A DNA stretch of 64,000 nucleotides from Roseinatronobacter ekhonensis (GCF_900499075.1 NZ_UIHC01000016.1:1-64000), one strand, 5' to 3'. Positions 8,894 through 18,112 are shown, numbered from the stretch's first letter. A program made the numbers and translations. The notes: a model not told the origin generated them from the letters alone.

Positions 8894-9865
8894 ATGGGAA
8901 CGATCCGCAATATCCTGATTGTGGCGCAGAATGGGCGACTGCAATACGAGGCATTGCTTTTCGCCGCGAGCCTGCGGCATGTCGCGGCGAATAGCGGTTT
9001 GCGGCTTGTTGTGGCGGAACCGCAACCGGGGCCGCTTTGGGAAGATGACCCGCGCATCAGTCGCCCCGCGATCCGGCGCGAATTGCGGGCGTTGGGGGCA
9101 GAGATCGTGCCGCTGCACAACAAGGTCTTTGGGGCGCGCTACCCGCAGGGCAACAAGCTGGAAGCGCTGGCCCTGCTACCGGCCGGAGAGCCGTTTGCCT
9201 TTTTCGATACCGACACGCTTGTCACGGGTCCGATTGCCGACGTGGTGGCGGGGCCACCCACGGCTTCGACCATGGTCGAGCCAACATGGCCGCGCGAGCC
9301 GCTTTACGGACCGTCATTGGCGCAGATCTGGGGCGCGCTTTATGACCGTTTCGGGCTGGACATGACGCCCACCCTCGACACGCAATTCGGCGCGGATGAC
9401 TGGCGACGCTACCTGTATTTCAACGCAGGCTGGTTTACCGCAGAGTGCCCGCATCAGTTGGGCACGCGGCTGTTGCATTACGCGCAGGACATCGCGCGCG
9501 ATCCGCCGCCCGAGCTGGCCACGCAAACGCTCTACCCCTGGCTGGACCAGATTGTGCTGCCGCTGGCAGTGGCTGCTTTGGGCGGCGGGCGACGGAACAC
9601 TGGTTTGGACGCGGAAAAATCGCTGCATTACCGCGCACTGCCGGAAATTTATGCCTATGGCTCCGACCATGCGGTGGACATTCTGGAACAGGTCACGCGC
9701 GCCCCGCACCTATGGGATATTTTTAACCAGCATGTCGCGTTCCGGCGCATGATCTTCAAGGAAAACGGCCCCAATTTGCGCCAGATCATGGCAGGCACCC
9801 CGCCGCCCTTCACATATTGGGGGCGCAAGAAGCGGATCATGGATGCGGGGCATTGGATACGATGA
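8894..9865 (+). CDS. putative glycosyltransferase-like protein with DxD motif
   Basis: A 323-residue soluble protein that I do not recognise as a named family. The N-terminus (IRNILIVAQNGRLQYEALLFAASLR) looks like a nucleotide-binding Rossmann-type strand-helix, and FAFFDTDTLVTGP around residue 105 is a DxD motif in the hydrophobic setting typical of GT-A glycosyltransferases such as GT8. There is no signal peptide or membrane helix. The last codons overlap the cutA start (ATGA), so the two are probably co-transcribed, although no functional link is evident. Glycosyltransferase is a fold-level guess; the substrate is unknown. Confidence 0.5.
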   Translation: MGTIRNILIVAQNGRLQYEALLFAASLRHVAANSGLRLVVAEPQPGPLWEDDPRISRPAIRRELRALGAEIVPLHNKVFGARYPQGNKLEALALLPAGEPFAFFDTDTLVTGPIADVVAGPPTASTMVEPTWPREPLYGPSLAQIWGALYDRFGLDMTPTLDTQFGADDWRRYLYFNAGWFTAECPHQLGTRLLHYAQDIARDPPPELATQTLYPWLDQIVLPLAVAALGGGRRNTGLDAEKSLHYRALPEIYAYGSDHAVDILEQVTRAPHLWDIFNQHVAFRRMIFKENGPNLRQIMAGTPPPFTYWGRKKRIMDAGHWIR

Positions 9866-10191
9866 CAGGCGTGATAGAGGTGGAAGTGACCTGCCCGGAC
9901 GAAGACAGCGCGCGCGCTATTGCGCATGCTGCGCTACAGGCGCGGCTGGTGGCCTGCGCCAACATCCTTCCGGGGCTGGAAAGCCTGTTCCACTGGCAAG
10001 GGCAAATAGATTCGGAAAGCGAAGTGCTGTTGCGAATGAAAGCGCCCGCAACACGGTTTGACGCGCTCTGCACCGTCATCTCGGCCAAGCACCCCTACGA
10101 GTTGCCGGCAATCACTGCCCTTCCGCTCTCAGCCATCGGCCCCGGCGTGGCTGACTGGATCGCCGAAGAATGTCAGGTCGCAAAAACCTGA
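9862..10191 (+). CDS. cutA: divalent-cation tolerance protein CutA
   Basis: A 109-residue protein of the CutA1 family, small trimeric ferredoxin-fold proteins linked to copper and other divalent metal tolerance. Family signatures are visible: EVEVTCPDEDSARAIAHAAL, the segment LVACANILPGLESLFHWQG, and HPYELPAITALP. The start at 9862 overlaps the stop of the upstream gene (ATGA). The 3' end overlaps the convergent VOC gene by 19 bases. Confidence 0.9.
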   Translation: MTGVIEVEVTCPDEDSARAIAHAALQARLVACANILPGLESLFHWQGQIDSESEVLLRMKAPATRFDALCTVISAKHPYELPAITALPLSAIGPGVADWIAEECQVAKT

Positions 10192-10586
10192 GCGGCGTCC
10201 GGGTAGCCCTTCACCTCTATCGGGTTGCCCGACGGGTCGCGGAAGAACATGGTCCATTGCTCACCCGGCTCCCCCTTGAACCGTAGGGTCGGCGGAATCA
10301 CGAAATCGACGCCCGCCGCGTCCAACCGCTCGGACAGCGCGCGGAAGCGGTCCACATCCAGTACCAGCCCGAAATGCGGCATCGGCACCATGTGATCGCC
10401 GACCTTACCCGTGGGCGCATTGGCGAAGGGCTCTCCCAGATGCAGGCTGATCTGGTGGCCGAAGAAATCGAAATCGACCCATGTGTCGGTGCTCCGCCCC
10501 TCCGCGCACCCCAGAACCTTGCCGTAAAAGCCGCGCGCGGCGTCCAGATCATGGACATGATAGGCGAAGTGAAAGGGCATCAGCAT
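10173..10586 (-). CDS. VOC-family (glyoxalase/bleomycin-resistance fold) protein
   Basis: A 137-residue protein with the vicinal-oxygen-chelate fold: FHFAYHVHDLDAARGFYGKV at the start, and FRDPSGNPIEVKGY near the end with the usual metal-ligand Glu. The start at 10586 was chosen because it begins the first beta strand; the longer frame upstream adds atypical sequence. Substrates of this superfamily vary (methylglyoxal adducts, catechols, antibiotics), and nothing here defines one. It is convergent with and overlaps cutA. Confidence 0.8.
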   Translation of the reverse strand: MLMPFHFAYHVHDLDAARGFYGKVLGCAEGRSTDTWVDFDFFGHQISLHLGEPFANAPTGKVGDHMVPMPHFGLVLDVDRFRALSERLDAAGVDFVIPPTLRFKGEPGEQWTMFFRDPSGNPIEVKGYPDAAQVFAT

Positions 10587-10717
10587 GTTCGGTCCTCCTG
10601 TTTGTGCCAGTGCTATCCGCAGCGGCCAAAACAGACAAGCACCCCTCTGGACGCTGCGCGAACGCAACCCTATAAGGCGCGCATGGCATATATAGCGATC
10701 ATCCAGCGAATTAGCGT

Positions 10718-10748
10718 CCCGGCACTCTGACGCGCCCGGAGTGCCGGG
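10718..10748 (+). promoter_or_regulatory. perfect 10-bp inverted repeat in the ileS upstream region
   Basis: CCCGGCACTC at 10718-10727 and GAGTGCCGGG at 10739-10748 form a perfect hairpin with an 11-base loop, 47 bases before the ileS start. There is no T run after it, so it is not a standard intrinsic terminator. It could be a leader hairpin, an operator, or a Rho-dependent end signal. Confidence 0.55.
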
Positions 10749-10795
10749 TCAAATTTGCGCTTGCCCGTTCCACAATTTGCGAAAGATCGCCGAAG

Positions 10796-13672
10796 ATGAC
10801 CGACTACAAAGACACGCTTTTCCTGCCCGAAACCGACTTTCCGATGCGCGCGGGCCTGCCTGCGCGCGAACCCGACTGGCTGGCCCGTTGGGAACGGCTT
10901 GGCATTTATGATCGACTGCGCGCTGGTGCCGAGGGTCGCAAGCCTTTCATCCTGCATGACGGCCCGCCCTACGCGAATGGCCACCTGCATATCGGTCACG
11001 CGCTGAACAAGGTGCTGAAGGATTTCATCACCCGCAGCCAGCAAATGCTGGGCCGCGACGCGCGCTATGTGCCGGGTTGGGATTGCCATGGCCTGCCGAT
11101 CGAGTGGAAGATCGAAGAGAAATACCGCGCCGAAGGGCTGGATAAAGATGCGGTCGACGTGGTCGATTTCCGTCAGGAATGCCGCCGCTTCGCCGACCAG
11201 TGGATCGACGTGCAGCGCGAGGAATTCAAGCGTTTGGGCATCACCGGGAAATGGGACAAGCCCTACCTGACCATGGATTACCACGCAGAGGCCGTGATCG
11301 CGGATGAGTTCATGAAGCTGGTGATGAACGGCTCGCTCTATCAGGGGTCAAAGCCCGTGATGTGGTCGCCGGTCGAAAAGACCGCTTTGGCAGAGGCCGA
11401 GGTCGAGTATCACGAGCATACATCGCATACGATCTGGGTGCGGTTCGCGGTGCAGACTAGTGCGCTTGAAGGCGCGTCGGTCGTCATCTGGACCACCACG
11501 CCTTGGACCATCCCGCAAAACCGCGCGGTGTGTTTCGGCCCCGGCATCTCTTACGGCCTCTATGAAGTGAGAGAGGTGCCCGAGGGCGCAAAGATGGATG
11601 CAGCCGAAAAGGTCATCTTGGCCGATGCGCTGGCCGAAAGCGCCTTTGGGCAAGCCAAGGTCACGGCGCAGCGCTTGCGCGATGTATCGGCGGATGAACT
11701 CGGCGCGCTCACACTGGCCCACCCCTTCCGGGGCGTCGAGGGCGCAAACAGCGAATGGGATTTCGATGTGCCCATGCTGCCCGGCGACCATGTGACCGAT
11801 GACGCGGGCACGGGCTTCGTGCACACCGCCCCAAGCCATGGCGATGACGACTATCAGGTCGGCCTGAAACACGGCCTGCCGATGACCTATAATGTGCTGG
11901 AAGATGGCAGCTACCGCGCCGATCTGCCGCTGTTTGGCGGCGAGGTCATCGTCAAACCCGATGGCAAGGAAGGCGGCGCAAACGTGGCCGTCATCAAGCA
12001 ACTGGCCTATGCCGGCGCGCTTTTCGCCAAAGGCAAGCTGAAACACAGCTATCCGCATAGCTGGCGGTCGAAAGCGCCGCTGATCTACCGCAACACTGCG
12101 CAATGGTTCGCCGCCATCGACAAGCCGCTCGATGATGGCATGAATGAGCATGGCGACACGATCCGCGCGCGTGCGCTGGAAAGCATTGATCGGCTGGTGA
12201 AATGGACGCCGCAAACCGGGCGCAACCGCCTTTATTCAATGATCGAAAACCGTCCCGACTGGGTGCTGTCGCGCCAACGCGCTTGGGGCGTGCCGCTCAC
12301 CTGTTTTGTGAAAAAGGGCGCGAAACCGACCGATCCCGATTTCCTTCTACGCGACGAACAGGTCAATGCCCGGATCAAGGCCACCTTCGAGGTCGAAGGG
12401 GCGGATGCATGGTATGTGCAAGGGTTCAAGGAACGTGTCCTTGGAAATCTGCATGACCCAGACGCCTATGATCAGGTTTTTGACATTCTGGATGTGTGGT
12501 TCGATTCCGGATCGACCCACGCCTTCGTGCTGCGCGACCGCGAAGATGGCAGCCCGGACGGGATTGCCGATCTGTATCTGGAAGGCACCGACCAGCACCG
12601 GGGCTGGTTCCATTCGTCGATGCTACAAGCCTGCGCCACCAAGGGCCGCGCGCCCTATCGGGGCGTACTGACACACGGATTCACGCTGGACGAAAAGGGC
12701 ATGAAAATGTCCAAATCGCTCGGCAACACCGTCGCCCCGCAAGAGGTGATCGACCAATATGGCGCGGATATCCTGCGCCTGTGGGTCGCGCAATCCGACT
12801 ACACGGCGGATCTGCGGATTGGCAAGGAAATCCTGAAAGGCGTGGCTGACAGCTACCGCCGCTTGCGCAACACGCTGCGCTTCATGCTGGGCAATCTGGA
12901 CGGCTGGTCGGAAGATGAGCGCGTCGCCCCCGCCGACATGCCCGAACTGGAACGGCTGATGCTACACCGCATGGCAGAGTTGGACGGCATCGTGCGCAAG
13001 GGCTACGACGCCTACGACTTCCAAGGCGTGTTCCAAGCCTTGTTCAATTTTGCAACAACGGACCTGTCAGCCTTCTATTTCGACATCCGCAAAGATGCAC
13101 TTTACTGCGATGCGCCGGATAGCTTGCGCCGCCGCGCCGCGCGCACGGTGCTGGACCTGCTGTTCCACCGCTTGGTGACCTGGTTGGCCCCGATCCTGCC
13201 CTTCACGATGGAAGATGTGTGGCTGTCGCGCTTCCCGTCTGACGATGACAGCGTGCATCTGCACGACATTCCGGCAACTCCGTCGGATTGGTTGGACGAA
13301 GCACTGGCCGAGCGCGCGAAAACCGTGCGGATGGTCCGCCGCGTCGTCACCGGCGCTTTGGAAGCCGAACGCCGCGCCAAAACAATCGGCGCCAGCCTTG
13401 AAGCCGCGCCAATCGTGCATCTGACCGAAGCGCAGGCGCAAATCGTGACCGACCCCGCGACCTTCGCGGACTTGTGCATCACCTCGGGCGTGACGCTGAG
13501 CACCGAAACCGCGCCGGACGGGGCTTTCACGCTGGACGATGCACCGGGCGTTGCGGTTGTGTTTGCACGCGCCGAAGGACAGAAATGTCAGCGCTGCTGG
13601 AAAATCAGCCCAGATGTGGGCAGCCACGCTCACCCCGACACATGTGCGCGATGCAGCGCAGCTTTGGGGTGA
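10796..13672 (+). CDS. ileS: isoleucyl-tRNA synthetase
   Basis: A 958-residue class I aminoacyl-tRNA synthetase that charges tRNA-Ile. The HIGH signature is in PYANGHLHIGHALNK, the editing domain is recognisable (VVIWTTTPWTIPQNR), and the KMSKS loop is in KGMKMSKSLGN. The C-terminus carries the bacterial zinc-binding cysteines (CQRCWKIS and CARC). Domain order and length are normal for a bacterial IleRS. The start follows a GAAAGATCG region with a weak ribosome site. Confidence 0.97.
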   Translation: MTDYKDTLFLPETDFPMRAGLPAREPDWLARWERLGIYDRLRAGAEGRKPFILHDGPPYANGHLHIGHALNKVLKDFITRSQQMLGRDARYVPGWDCHGLPIEWKIEEKYRAEGLDKDAVDVVDFRQECRRFADQWIDVQREEFKRLGITGKWDKPYLTMDYHAEAVIADEFMKLVMNGSLYQGSKPVMWSPVEKTALAEAEVEYHEHTSHTIWVRFAVQTSALEGASVVIWTTTPWTIPQNRAVCFGPGISYGLYEVREVPEGAKMDAAEKVILADALAESAFGQAKVTAQRLRDVSADELGALTLAHPFRGVEGANSEWDFDVPMLPGDHVTDDAGTGFVHTAPSHGDDDYQVGLKHGLPMTYNVLEDGSYRADLPLFGGEVIVKPDGKEGGANVAVIKQLAYAGALFAKGKLKHSYPHSWRSKAPLIYRNTAQWFAAIDKPLDDGMNEHGDTIRARALESIDRLVKWTPQTGRNRLYSMIENRPDWVLSRQRAWGVPLTCFVKKGAKPTDPDFLLRDEQVNARIKATFEVEGADAWYVQGFKERVLGNLHDPDAYDQVFDILDVWFDSGSTHAFVLRDREDGSPDGIADLYLEGTDQHRGWFHSSMLQACATKGRAPYRGVLTHGFTLDEKGMKMSKSLGNTVAPQEVIDQYGADILRLWVAQSDYTADLRIGKEILKGVADSYRRLRNTLRFMLGNLDGWSEDERVAPADMPELERLMLHRMAELDGIVRKGYDAYDFQGVFQALFNFATTDLSAFYFDIRKDALYCDAPDSLRRRAARTVLDLLFHRLVTWLAPILPFTMEDVWLSRFPSDDDSVHLHDIPATPSDWLDEALAERAKTVRMVRRVVTGALEAERRAKTIGASLEAAPIVHLTEAQAQIVTDPATFADLCITSGVTLSTETAPDGAFTLDDAPGVAVVFARAEGQKCQRCWKISPDVGSHAHPDTCARCSAALG

Positions 13673-13677
13673 CATTC

Positions 13678-13723
13678 CTTGTCCGATAACATATTCGAAC
13701 TATTGATTATGTTATCGGACAAG
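13678..13723. promoter_or_regulatory. 16-bp perfect palindrome upstream of the DUF2798 gene
   Basis: CTTGTCCGATAACATA at 13678-13693 is repeated in inverted form, TATGTTATCGGACAAG, at 13708-13723, with a 14-base AT-rich spacer. The right arm ends 10 bases before the ATG at 13734 and abuts its ribosome-binding region, and the left arm begins 5 bases after the ileS stop. It looks like an operator for a dimeric repressor, or possibly an ileS mRNA end structure. No T run follows. Confidence 0.6.
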
Positions 13724-13733
13724 AGAGCAAACC

Positions 13734-13940
13734 ATGAAACTATGCATCTTAACGGGCATGCTAATGGGCACGATCATGTCCTTCATCGTGTCCGGTTTTA
13801 TCACGGCCGTGAATACCGGGTTGGACGCAGGCTATTTCGGGCGTTGGTCTTATGCTTGGGCGGTGGCTTGGGCAATCGCCGTGCCGCTGGCGGTGCTGGT
13901 CGGCCCCTTTGCCCGCAAATGGGCAGAAAGACTGGCCTGA
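13734..13940 (+). CDS. DUF2798 small membrane protein
   Basis: A 68-residue protein with two hydrophobic helices and the DUF2798 pattern MGTIMSFIVSGFITAVNTGL, GRWSYAWAVAWAIAVPLAV and VGPFARKW. It should sit in the inner membrane. The function of the family is not established. It lies directly behind the 13678-13723 palindrome, which may control it. Confidence 0.8.
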   Translation: MKLCILTGMLMGTIMSFIVSGFITAVNTGLDAGYFGRWSYAWAVAWAIAVPLAVLVGPFARKWAERLA

Positions 13941-14016
13941 TATTGATCAGGCTGCGCTTGCATCCGCTGGACCGTCGCGCCGCCCGTTCTAGCTACCGCG
14001 TTGAATAGGAGGCAGC

Positions 14017-14682
14017 ATGCAACAAGCACTGGTGATCGGGGCATCGGGCGGAATAGGCCGGGCGCTGTGCGCGGAGCTGGTTCGGCGCGACTGGCAAGTA
14101 ACGGGTCTGTCGCGCAGCAAAGACGGATTGGACGTCACCGATGCGGCCACCGTCAATAACCAGATGGGGGCGCTGGAAGGCCCCTTTCAGCGCATAATAA
14201 TCGCCACGGGCGCGTTGGAGATCGACAAACACAGCCCGGAAAAGGCACTGAAACACATCACCCCCGAGGGCATGGCCGCACAGTTCGCGCTGAACGCGAC
14301 CGGACCGGCGCTGGTGCTTGCCCACGCTGCGCGCCTTATGCCCCGCGATGCACCCTGCGTTGTGGCCACATTGTCCGCGCGCGTGGGATCAATCGGCGAC
14401 AATCGCGCTGGCGGTTGGCATAGTTACCGCGCGGCCAAGGCGGCGTTGAACCAGATCATTCGCGGCGCGGCGATAGAGCTGGGACGCTCTCACAAGCAGC
14501 TTGCTTGTATTGCCCTGCACCCCGGCACCGTTGCCACGCCCTTTACCGAAAAATACCTTGGGCGCCATCCCGCTGTCGCGCCGGACCATGCCGCCACGCG
14601 CTTGCTGGACGTTATGGATACCCTTGGACCTGAGCAGTCAGGGCAGTTTTTCGACTATGCCGGAAAACCTGTGTCATGGTGA
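14017..14682 (+). CDS. SDR-family oxidoreductase
   Basis: A 221-residue classical short-chain dehydrogenase. It shows the NAD(P)-binding motif VIGASGGIGRALC, the NATGPALV strand, and the catalytic Tyr/Lys in YRAAKAALN. It is shorter than most SDRs and resembles the CsgA-like subgroup. A strong AGGAGG precedes the ATG. The 3' end overlaps the photolyase/cryptochrome gene by 7 bases, so the two are translationally coupled. The substrate is unknown. Confidence 0.85.
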   Translation: MQQALVIGASGGIGRALCAELVRRDWQVTGLSRSKDGLDVTDAATVNNQMGALEGPFQRIIIATGALEIDKHSPEKALKHITPEGMAAQFALNATGPALVLAHAARLMPRDAPCVVATLSARVGSIGDNRAGGWHSYRAAKAALNQIIRGAAIELGRSHKQLACIALHPGTVATPFTEKYLGRHPAVAPDHAATRLLDVMDTLGPEQSGQFFDYAGKPVSW

Positions 14683-16202
14683 AACTGGTATTGGTTCTGG
14701 GCGACCAACTGTCGGATGGGTTGTCGGCGCTGTCCCATGCCGACCCGACGCAAGATGTGGTGGTTATGGCCGAGGTCGCATCCGAAGCGTCTTATGTCCC
14801 GCACCACCCCAAGAAGATAGCCTTCACCTTTACCGCAATGCGCAAGTTTGCAGCGTCATTGCAAGCGCGTGGCTGGCGCGTTGCCTACACCCGGCTGGAT
14901 GACACGGAAAACGCGGGTTCGATTCCCGCCGAATTGCTACGCCGCGCCGAAGAATTCAGAACCGACTGCGTGCTGTGCACCGAACCCGGGGAATGGCGCC
15001 TGATCTTGGCGCTGCGCGATCTGCCCCTGACACTGACAATGTTGGAGGATACGCGCTTCATCTGCGCCCACAGCGAGTTCGAGGCATGGGCGGAGGGCCG
15101 GAAATCCTTGCGGATGGAGTATTTCTACCGCGAGATGCGACGCAAGACTGGCTTGCTTATGGAGGGCGACAAACCCGCGGGCGGCAAGTGGAATTTCGAC
15201 CATGACAACCGCAAACCGGCCAAGGGCGACCTGTTTCGCAACGCCCCGCCAGAGGCGCAGGGCAATCCCGTTCTAGATGAGGTTCTTGACCTCGTCGAAA
15301 CGCGCTTTCCTGACAATTTCGGCACGCTCCGTCCCTTGCGTTTCCAGACCGACCGCGCAGGTGCGTTGCGGGTGCTGGACCATTTTATCACGCATGCGCT
15401 GCCCGATTTCGGCACTTATCAGGATGCGATGCTGACGGATGACCCGTATCTCTACCACGCGGTGATCGGGCTCTATCTGAACGCGGGGCTGTTGGACCCG
15501 CTAGAGGTTTGTGCCCGCGCCGCCAAGGCCTATGACAACGGCAGAGCCCCTCTCAATTCGGTCGAAGGTTTCATCCGGCAGATCATCGGCTGGCGAGAGT
15601 TCATGCGCGGCATCTATTTTCTTGAAGGACCAGACTACACCGGCAGAAATACGCTGGCACATGACCGCGTGCTCCCCGACCTGTTTTGGGGCGCGGAGAC
15701 GCGTATGAATTGCCTGAAGAATGCGGTCGGGCAAACCCGCGATCTGGCTTACGCGCACCATATTCAGCGCCTTATGGTCACGGGAAATTTCGCGTTGCTG
15801 GCAGGCGTTGACCCGGCGCATGTGCATGAATGGTATCTGGCGGTTTACGCCGATGCCTACGAATGGGTCGAAGCGCCCAACGTGATCGGCATGTCGCAAT
15901 TCGCCGATGGCGGTGTGGTCGGATCGAAACCCTATGTAAGCTCCGGCGCCTACATTGATCGGATGTCAGATTATTGCAAGTCATGCGATTACCGTGTGAA
16001 AGACAAGACAGGGCCGCGCGCGTGCCCGTTCAACCTGCTGTACTGGCACTTTCTGATCCGCCACCGGGACCGTTTTTCGCAGAATCCACGCATGGCGCAG
16101 ATGTATCGCACTTTCGACCGTATGGACCCCGATCGCCGCCGAACGGTATTGGCCGAGGCCGACACGTTTTTGCAAAGGCTCGATGACGGCGAAACGGTTT
16201 GA
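14676..16202 (+). CDS. cryB: iron-sulfur bacterial cryptochrome / (6-4) photolyase (FeS-BCP, CryB/PhrB type)
   Basis: A 508-residue flavoprotein of the FeS-BCP group, which binds FAD, a lumazine antenna chromophore and a [4Fe-4S] cluster. The cluster ligands of this family are present at Cys346 (RMNCLKN), Cys434 and Cys437 (SDYCKSC) and Cys450 (GPRACPF). The N-terminal antenna domain begins LVLVLGDQLSDGLSAL. Length and spacing are those I associate with Rhodobacter CryB and Agrobacterium PhrB, which repair (6-4) photoproducts and, in Rhodobacter, influence photosynthesis gene expression. Whether this one repairs DNA, signals, or does both cannot be told from sequence. It is the second gene of an operon with the SDR. 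Confidence 0.9.
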   Translation: MVKLVLVLGDQLSDGLSALSHADPTQDVVVMAEVASEASYVPHHPKKIAFTFTAMRKFAASLQARGWRVAYTRLDDTENAGSIPAELLRRAEEFRTDCVLCTEPGEWRLILALRDLPLTLTMLEDTRFICAHSEFEAWAEGRKSLRMEYFYREMRRKTGLLMEGDKPAGGKWNFDHDNRKPAKGDLFRNAPPEAQGNPVLDEVLDLVETRFPDNFGTLRPLRFQTDRAGALRVLDHFITHALPDFGTYQDAMLTDDPYLYHAVIGLYLNAGLLDPLEVCARAAKAYDNGRAPLNSVEGFIRQIIGWREFMRGIYFLEGPDYTGRNTLAHDRVLPDLFWGAETRMNCLKNAVGQTRDLAYAHHIQRLMVTGNFALLAGVDPAHVHEWYLAVYADAYEWVEAPNVIGMSQFADGGVVGSKPYVSSGAYIDRMSDYCKSCDYRVKDKTGPRACPFNLLYWHFLIRHRDRFSQNPRMAQMYRTFDRMDPDRRRTVLAEADTFLQRLDDGETV

Positions 16203-16244
16203 CACAGGCTTGCCCTGCCGATGTCGCTCGCCTATCCCTGTCGC

Positions 16245-17375
16245 ATGAAAACACCGCGCTTCACCCCGCTGGTCGCTGACCTTCCTGCTACGGTGCCATT
16301 TGTCGGACCAGACGCGCAAATGCGCGCCAATGGACGTCCGTTCAGGGCACGAATCGGCGCCAATGAAAGCGGATTCGGCCCGTCGCCCAAAGCAGTCGAG
16401 GCCATGCGCCGCGCCGCGCCCGAATCCTGGATGTATGGCGATTCCGAGTGCTATGACCTGCGCGCGGCTTTGGCTGAGCACCATGGTGTGACCCCCGCGC
16501 ATATCATCATCGGGGAGGGCATTGACGGGCTGTTGGGAATGTTGGTACGCATGCTGGTCGCGCCGGGCGATCCGGTGGTCACATCGGACGGCGCTTACCC
16601 GACTTTCAGCTACCATGTCGCAGGCTATGGCGGCGTCTTGCACAAAGTGCCCTATCGCGACGATCACGAAGACCCCGGTGCGCTCCTTGCACGGGCGGAT
16701 GAGACGGGGGCAAAACTGCTCTATTTCTGCAATCCCGACAACCCGATGGGCACTTGGCACAGCGCCAGAGTGGTGGAACGCATGATCAAGGCCGTTCCCC
16801 ATGGCACATTGATGGTGCTTGATGAGGCCTATATAGACGCATCTCCCAGCGGCACCGCCCCTGAAATTGACCCGGATAACCCGCATGTTATCCGTATGCG
16901 GACATTTTCCAAACTCTACGGACTGGCGGGGCTTCGGGTTGGCTATGGCATCGGCTCGCCGGACCTGATTGCGATGTTCGACCGCATCCGGAACCATTTC
17001 GGTATGGGCAGGGTCGCACAAGCGGGCGCGCTGGCGGCACTGCAGGACCAGGCATGGCTGCAGAGTGTTCAAGGTGATGTGGCGCGCGCGCGCGCTCGGA
17101 TTGCGCAGATTGCGGCCGATTGCGGGCTCTATGCGCTGCCCTCTGCCGCCAGTTTCGTGGCATTGGATACCGGGCGCGACGGTGATTTTGCCCGACGCCT
17201 CGTCGATGCTTTGATGGCGCGTGATATCTTCGTACGCATGCCCTTTGTCGCACCGCAAGATCGCTGTATCAGGGTCAGCGCGGCACCGGATGGCCCGCTG
17301 GATGCCTTTGAAACCGCTTTGCCAAAAGCGCTCGCAGACTGTGCACACGCCACTAAAGCCCCTCAAAAAACCTGA
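16245..17375 (+). CDS. PLP-dependent aminotransferase, HisC-like (class I/II)
   Basis: A 376-residue fold-type I aminotransferase resembling histidinol-phosphate aminotransferases. The PLP lysine is Lys223 in TFSKLYGLAGLRVGY, and the pocket motifs ANESGFGPSP, CNPDNPMG and LDEAYIDAS are clear. The start at 16245 avoids an atypical N-terminal extension. It lies downstream of the cryptochrome gene on the same strand with no histidine genes around it, so a role in histidine synthesis is doubtful; aromatic or other amino-acid transamination is equally possible. Confidence 0.8.
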   Translation: MKTPRFTPLVADLPATVPFVGPDAQMRANGRPFRARIGANESGFGPSPKAVEAMRRAAPESWMYGDSECYDLRAALAEHHGVTPAHIIIGEGIDGLLGMLVRMLVAPGDPVVTSDGAYPTFSYHVAGYGGVLHKVPYRDDHEDPGALLARADETGAKLLYFCNPDNPMGTWHSARVVERMIKAVPHGTLMVLDEAYIDASPSGTAPEIDPDNPHVIRMRTFSKLYGLAGLRVGYGIGSPDLIAMFDRIRNHFGMGRVAQAGALAALQDQAWLQSVQGDVARARARIAQIAADCGLYALPSAASFVALDTGRDGDFARRLVDALMARDIFVRMPFVAPQDRCIRVSAAPDGPLDAFETALPKALADCAHATKAPQKT

Positions 17376-17407
17376 TCCGCCCCTGTCGAACATATGAGCG
17401 CCCTCTA

Positions 17408-18073
17408 TTAGGCAGGTGTCGGGGCGGGATCGCGTAGCCCGATCACATCTTCACTGTCGACAATCTGACCACCGTCAAGCACCAGCAAAGTATGCCCGCC
17501 ATCAGAGCGCGCCTCGCGCACATTGGCATACCCAAGCACAGGGTTCTCGGCGATTTGCTCGTCATCGCGGTAACTCAGCATCGTGAAGCTGTAAAATTCG
17601 CCTGTTCCGAAAGCGCCCGCCTCGGGCGGAACCTCAAACAGAATTTCGGTGCTACGAGGGTCCACGTCATATCGGCCGATTTCGCGTCCATTGCTGTCGG
17701 TAACCACCAATTCTGCACGGTTCGCCTGCGACACCTCTGGTGGAATAAGCTGCAGGGGCGCACCGTTATATTGCACCGGCGCCGGGCTCAGAACATCGCG
17801 CCCCACCCATGCCGCAAGATCCGCCAGGCCCATTTGCGTTGCCAGACGTCCCAACAATTCATTCGTCTGAACCTGTTGTTCCACTCCGGAAAAGGTTGCA
17901 AGTTGTGCAGCAAAATCAGATGCTTCGATCGGTTCCAATGGGTTCTGGTTTTGCATTTGGGCCGTGAGCATTGTCAGGAATGTCTGAAAATCCCCCGCTT
18001 CGGTCTGATCTGCCGCTGTTTGCGGCACCGCAGAGCGTTGGGGGGTGTTCACAGGAGCAAGCGGGTCCAGCAT
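17408..18073 (-). CDS. flgD: flagellar hook capping protein FlgD
   Basis: A 221-residue FlgD, the scaffold that caps the growing hook. The conserved N-terminal region is clear: FLTMLTAQMQNQNPLEPI and DFAAQLATFSGVEQQVQTN. It is followed by the beta-rich FlgD domain (residues 100-210). The start at 18073 gives the usual N-terminus just before the conserved block. It follows fliK by 39 bases on the minus strand, forming a fliK-flgD operon. Confidence 0.92.
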   Translation of the reverse strand: MLDPLAPVNTPQRSAVPQTAADQTEAGDFQTFLTMLTAQMQNQNPLEPIEASDFAAQLATFSGVEQQVQTNELLGRLATQMGLADLAAWVGRDVLSPAPVQYNGAPLQLIPPEVSQANRAELVVTDSNGREIGRYDVDPRSTEILFEVPPEAGAFGTGEFYSFTMLSYRDDEQIAENPVLGYANVREARSDGGHTLLVLDGGQIVDSEDVIGLRDPAPTPA

Positions 18074-18112
18074 AGGCAGATTTCCTCTATAAAGTTGCAA
18101 CGCAGCTGCGGG

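Noticed and set aside
14913-14929. GCGGGTTCGATTCCCGC, a perfect tRNA T-arm look-alike
   Set aside because: It lies in the middle of the cryptochrome coding frame, and no acceptor, D or anticodon stem can be formed around it. It could in principle be a chance integrase target, but there is no sign of an element.
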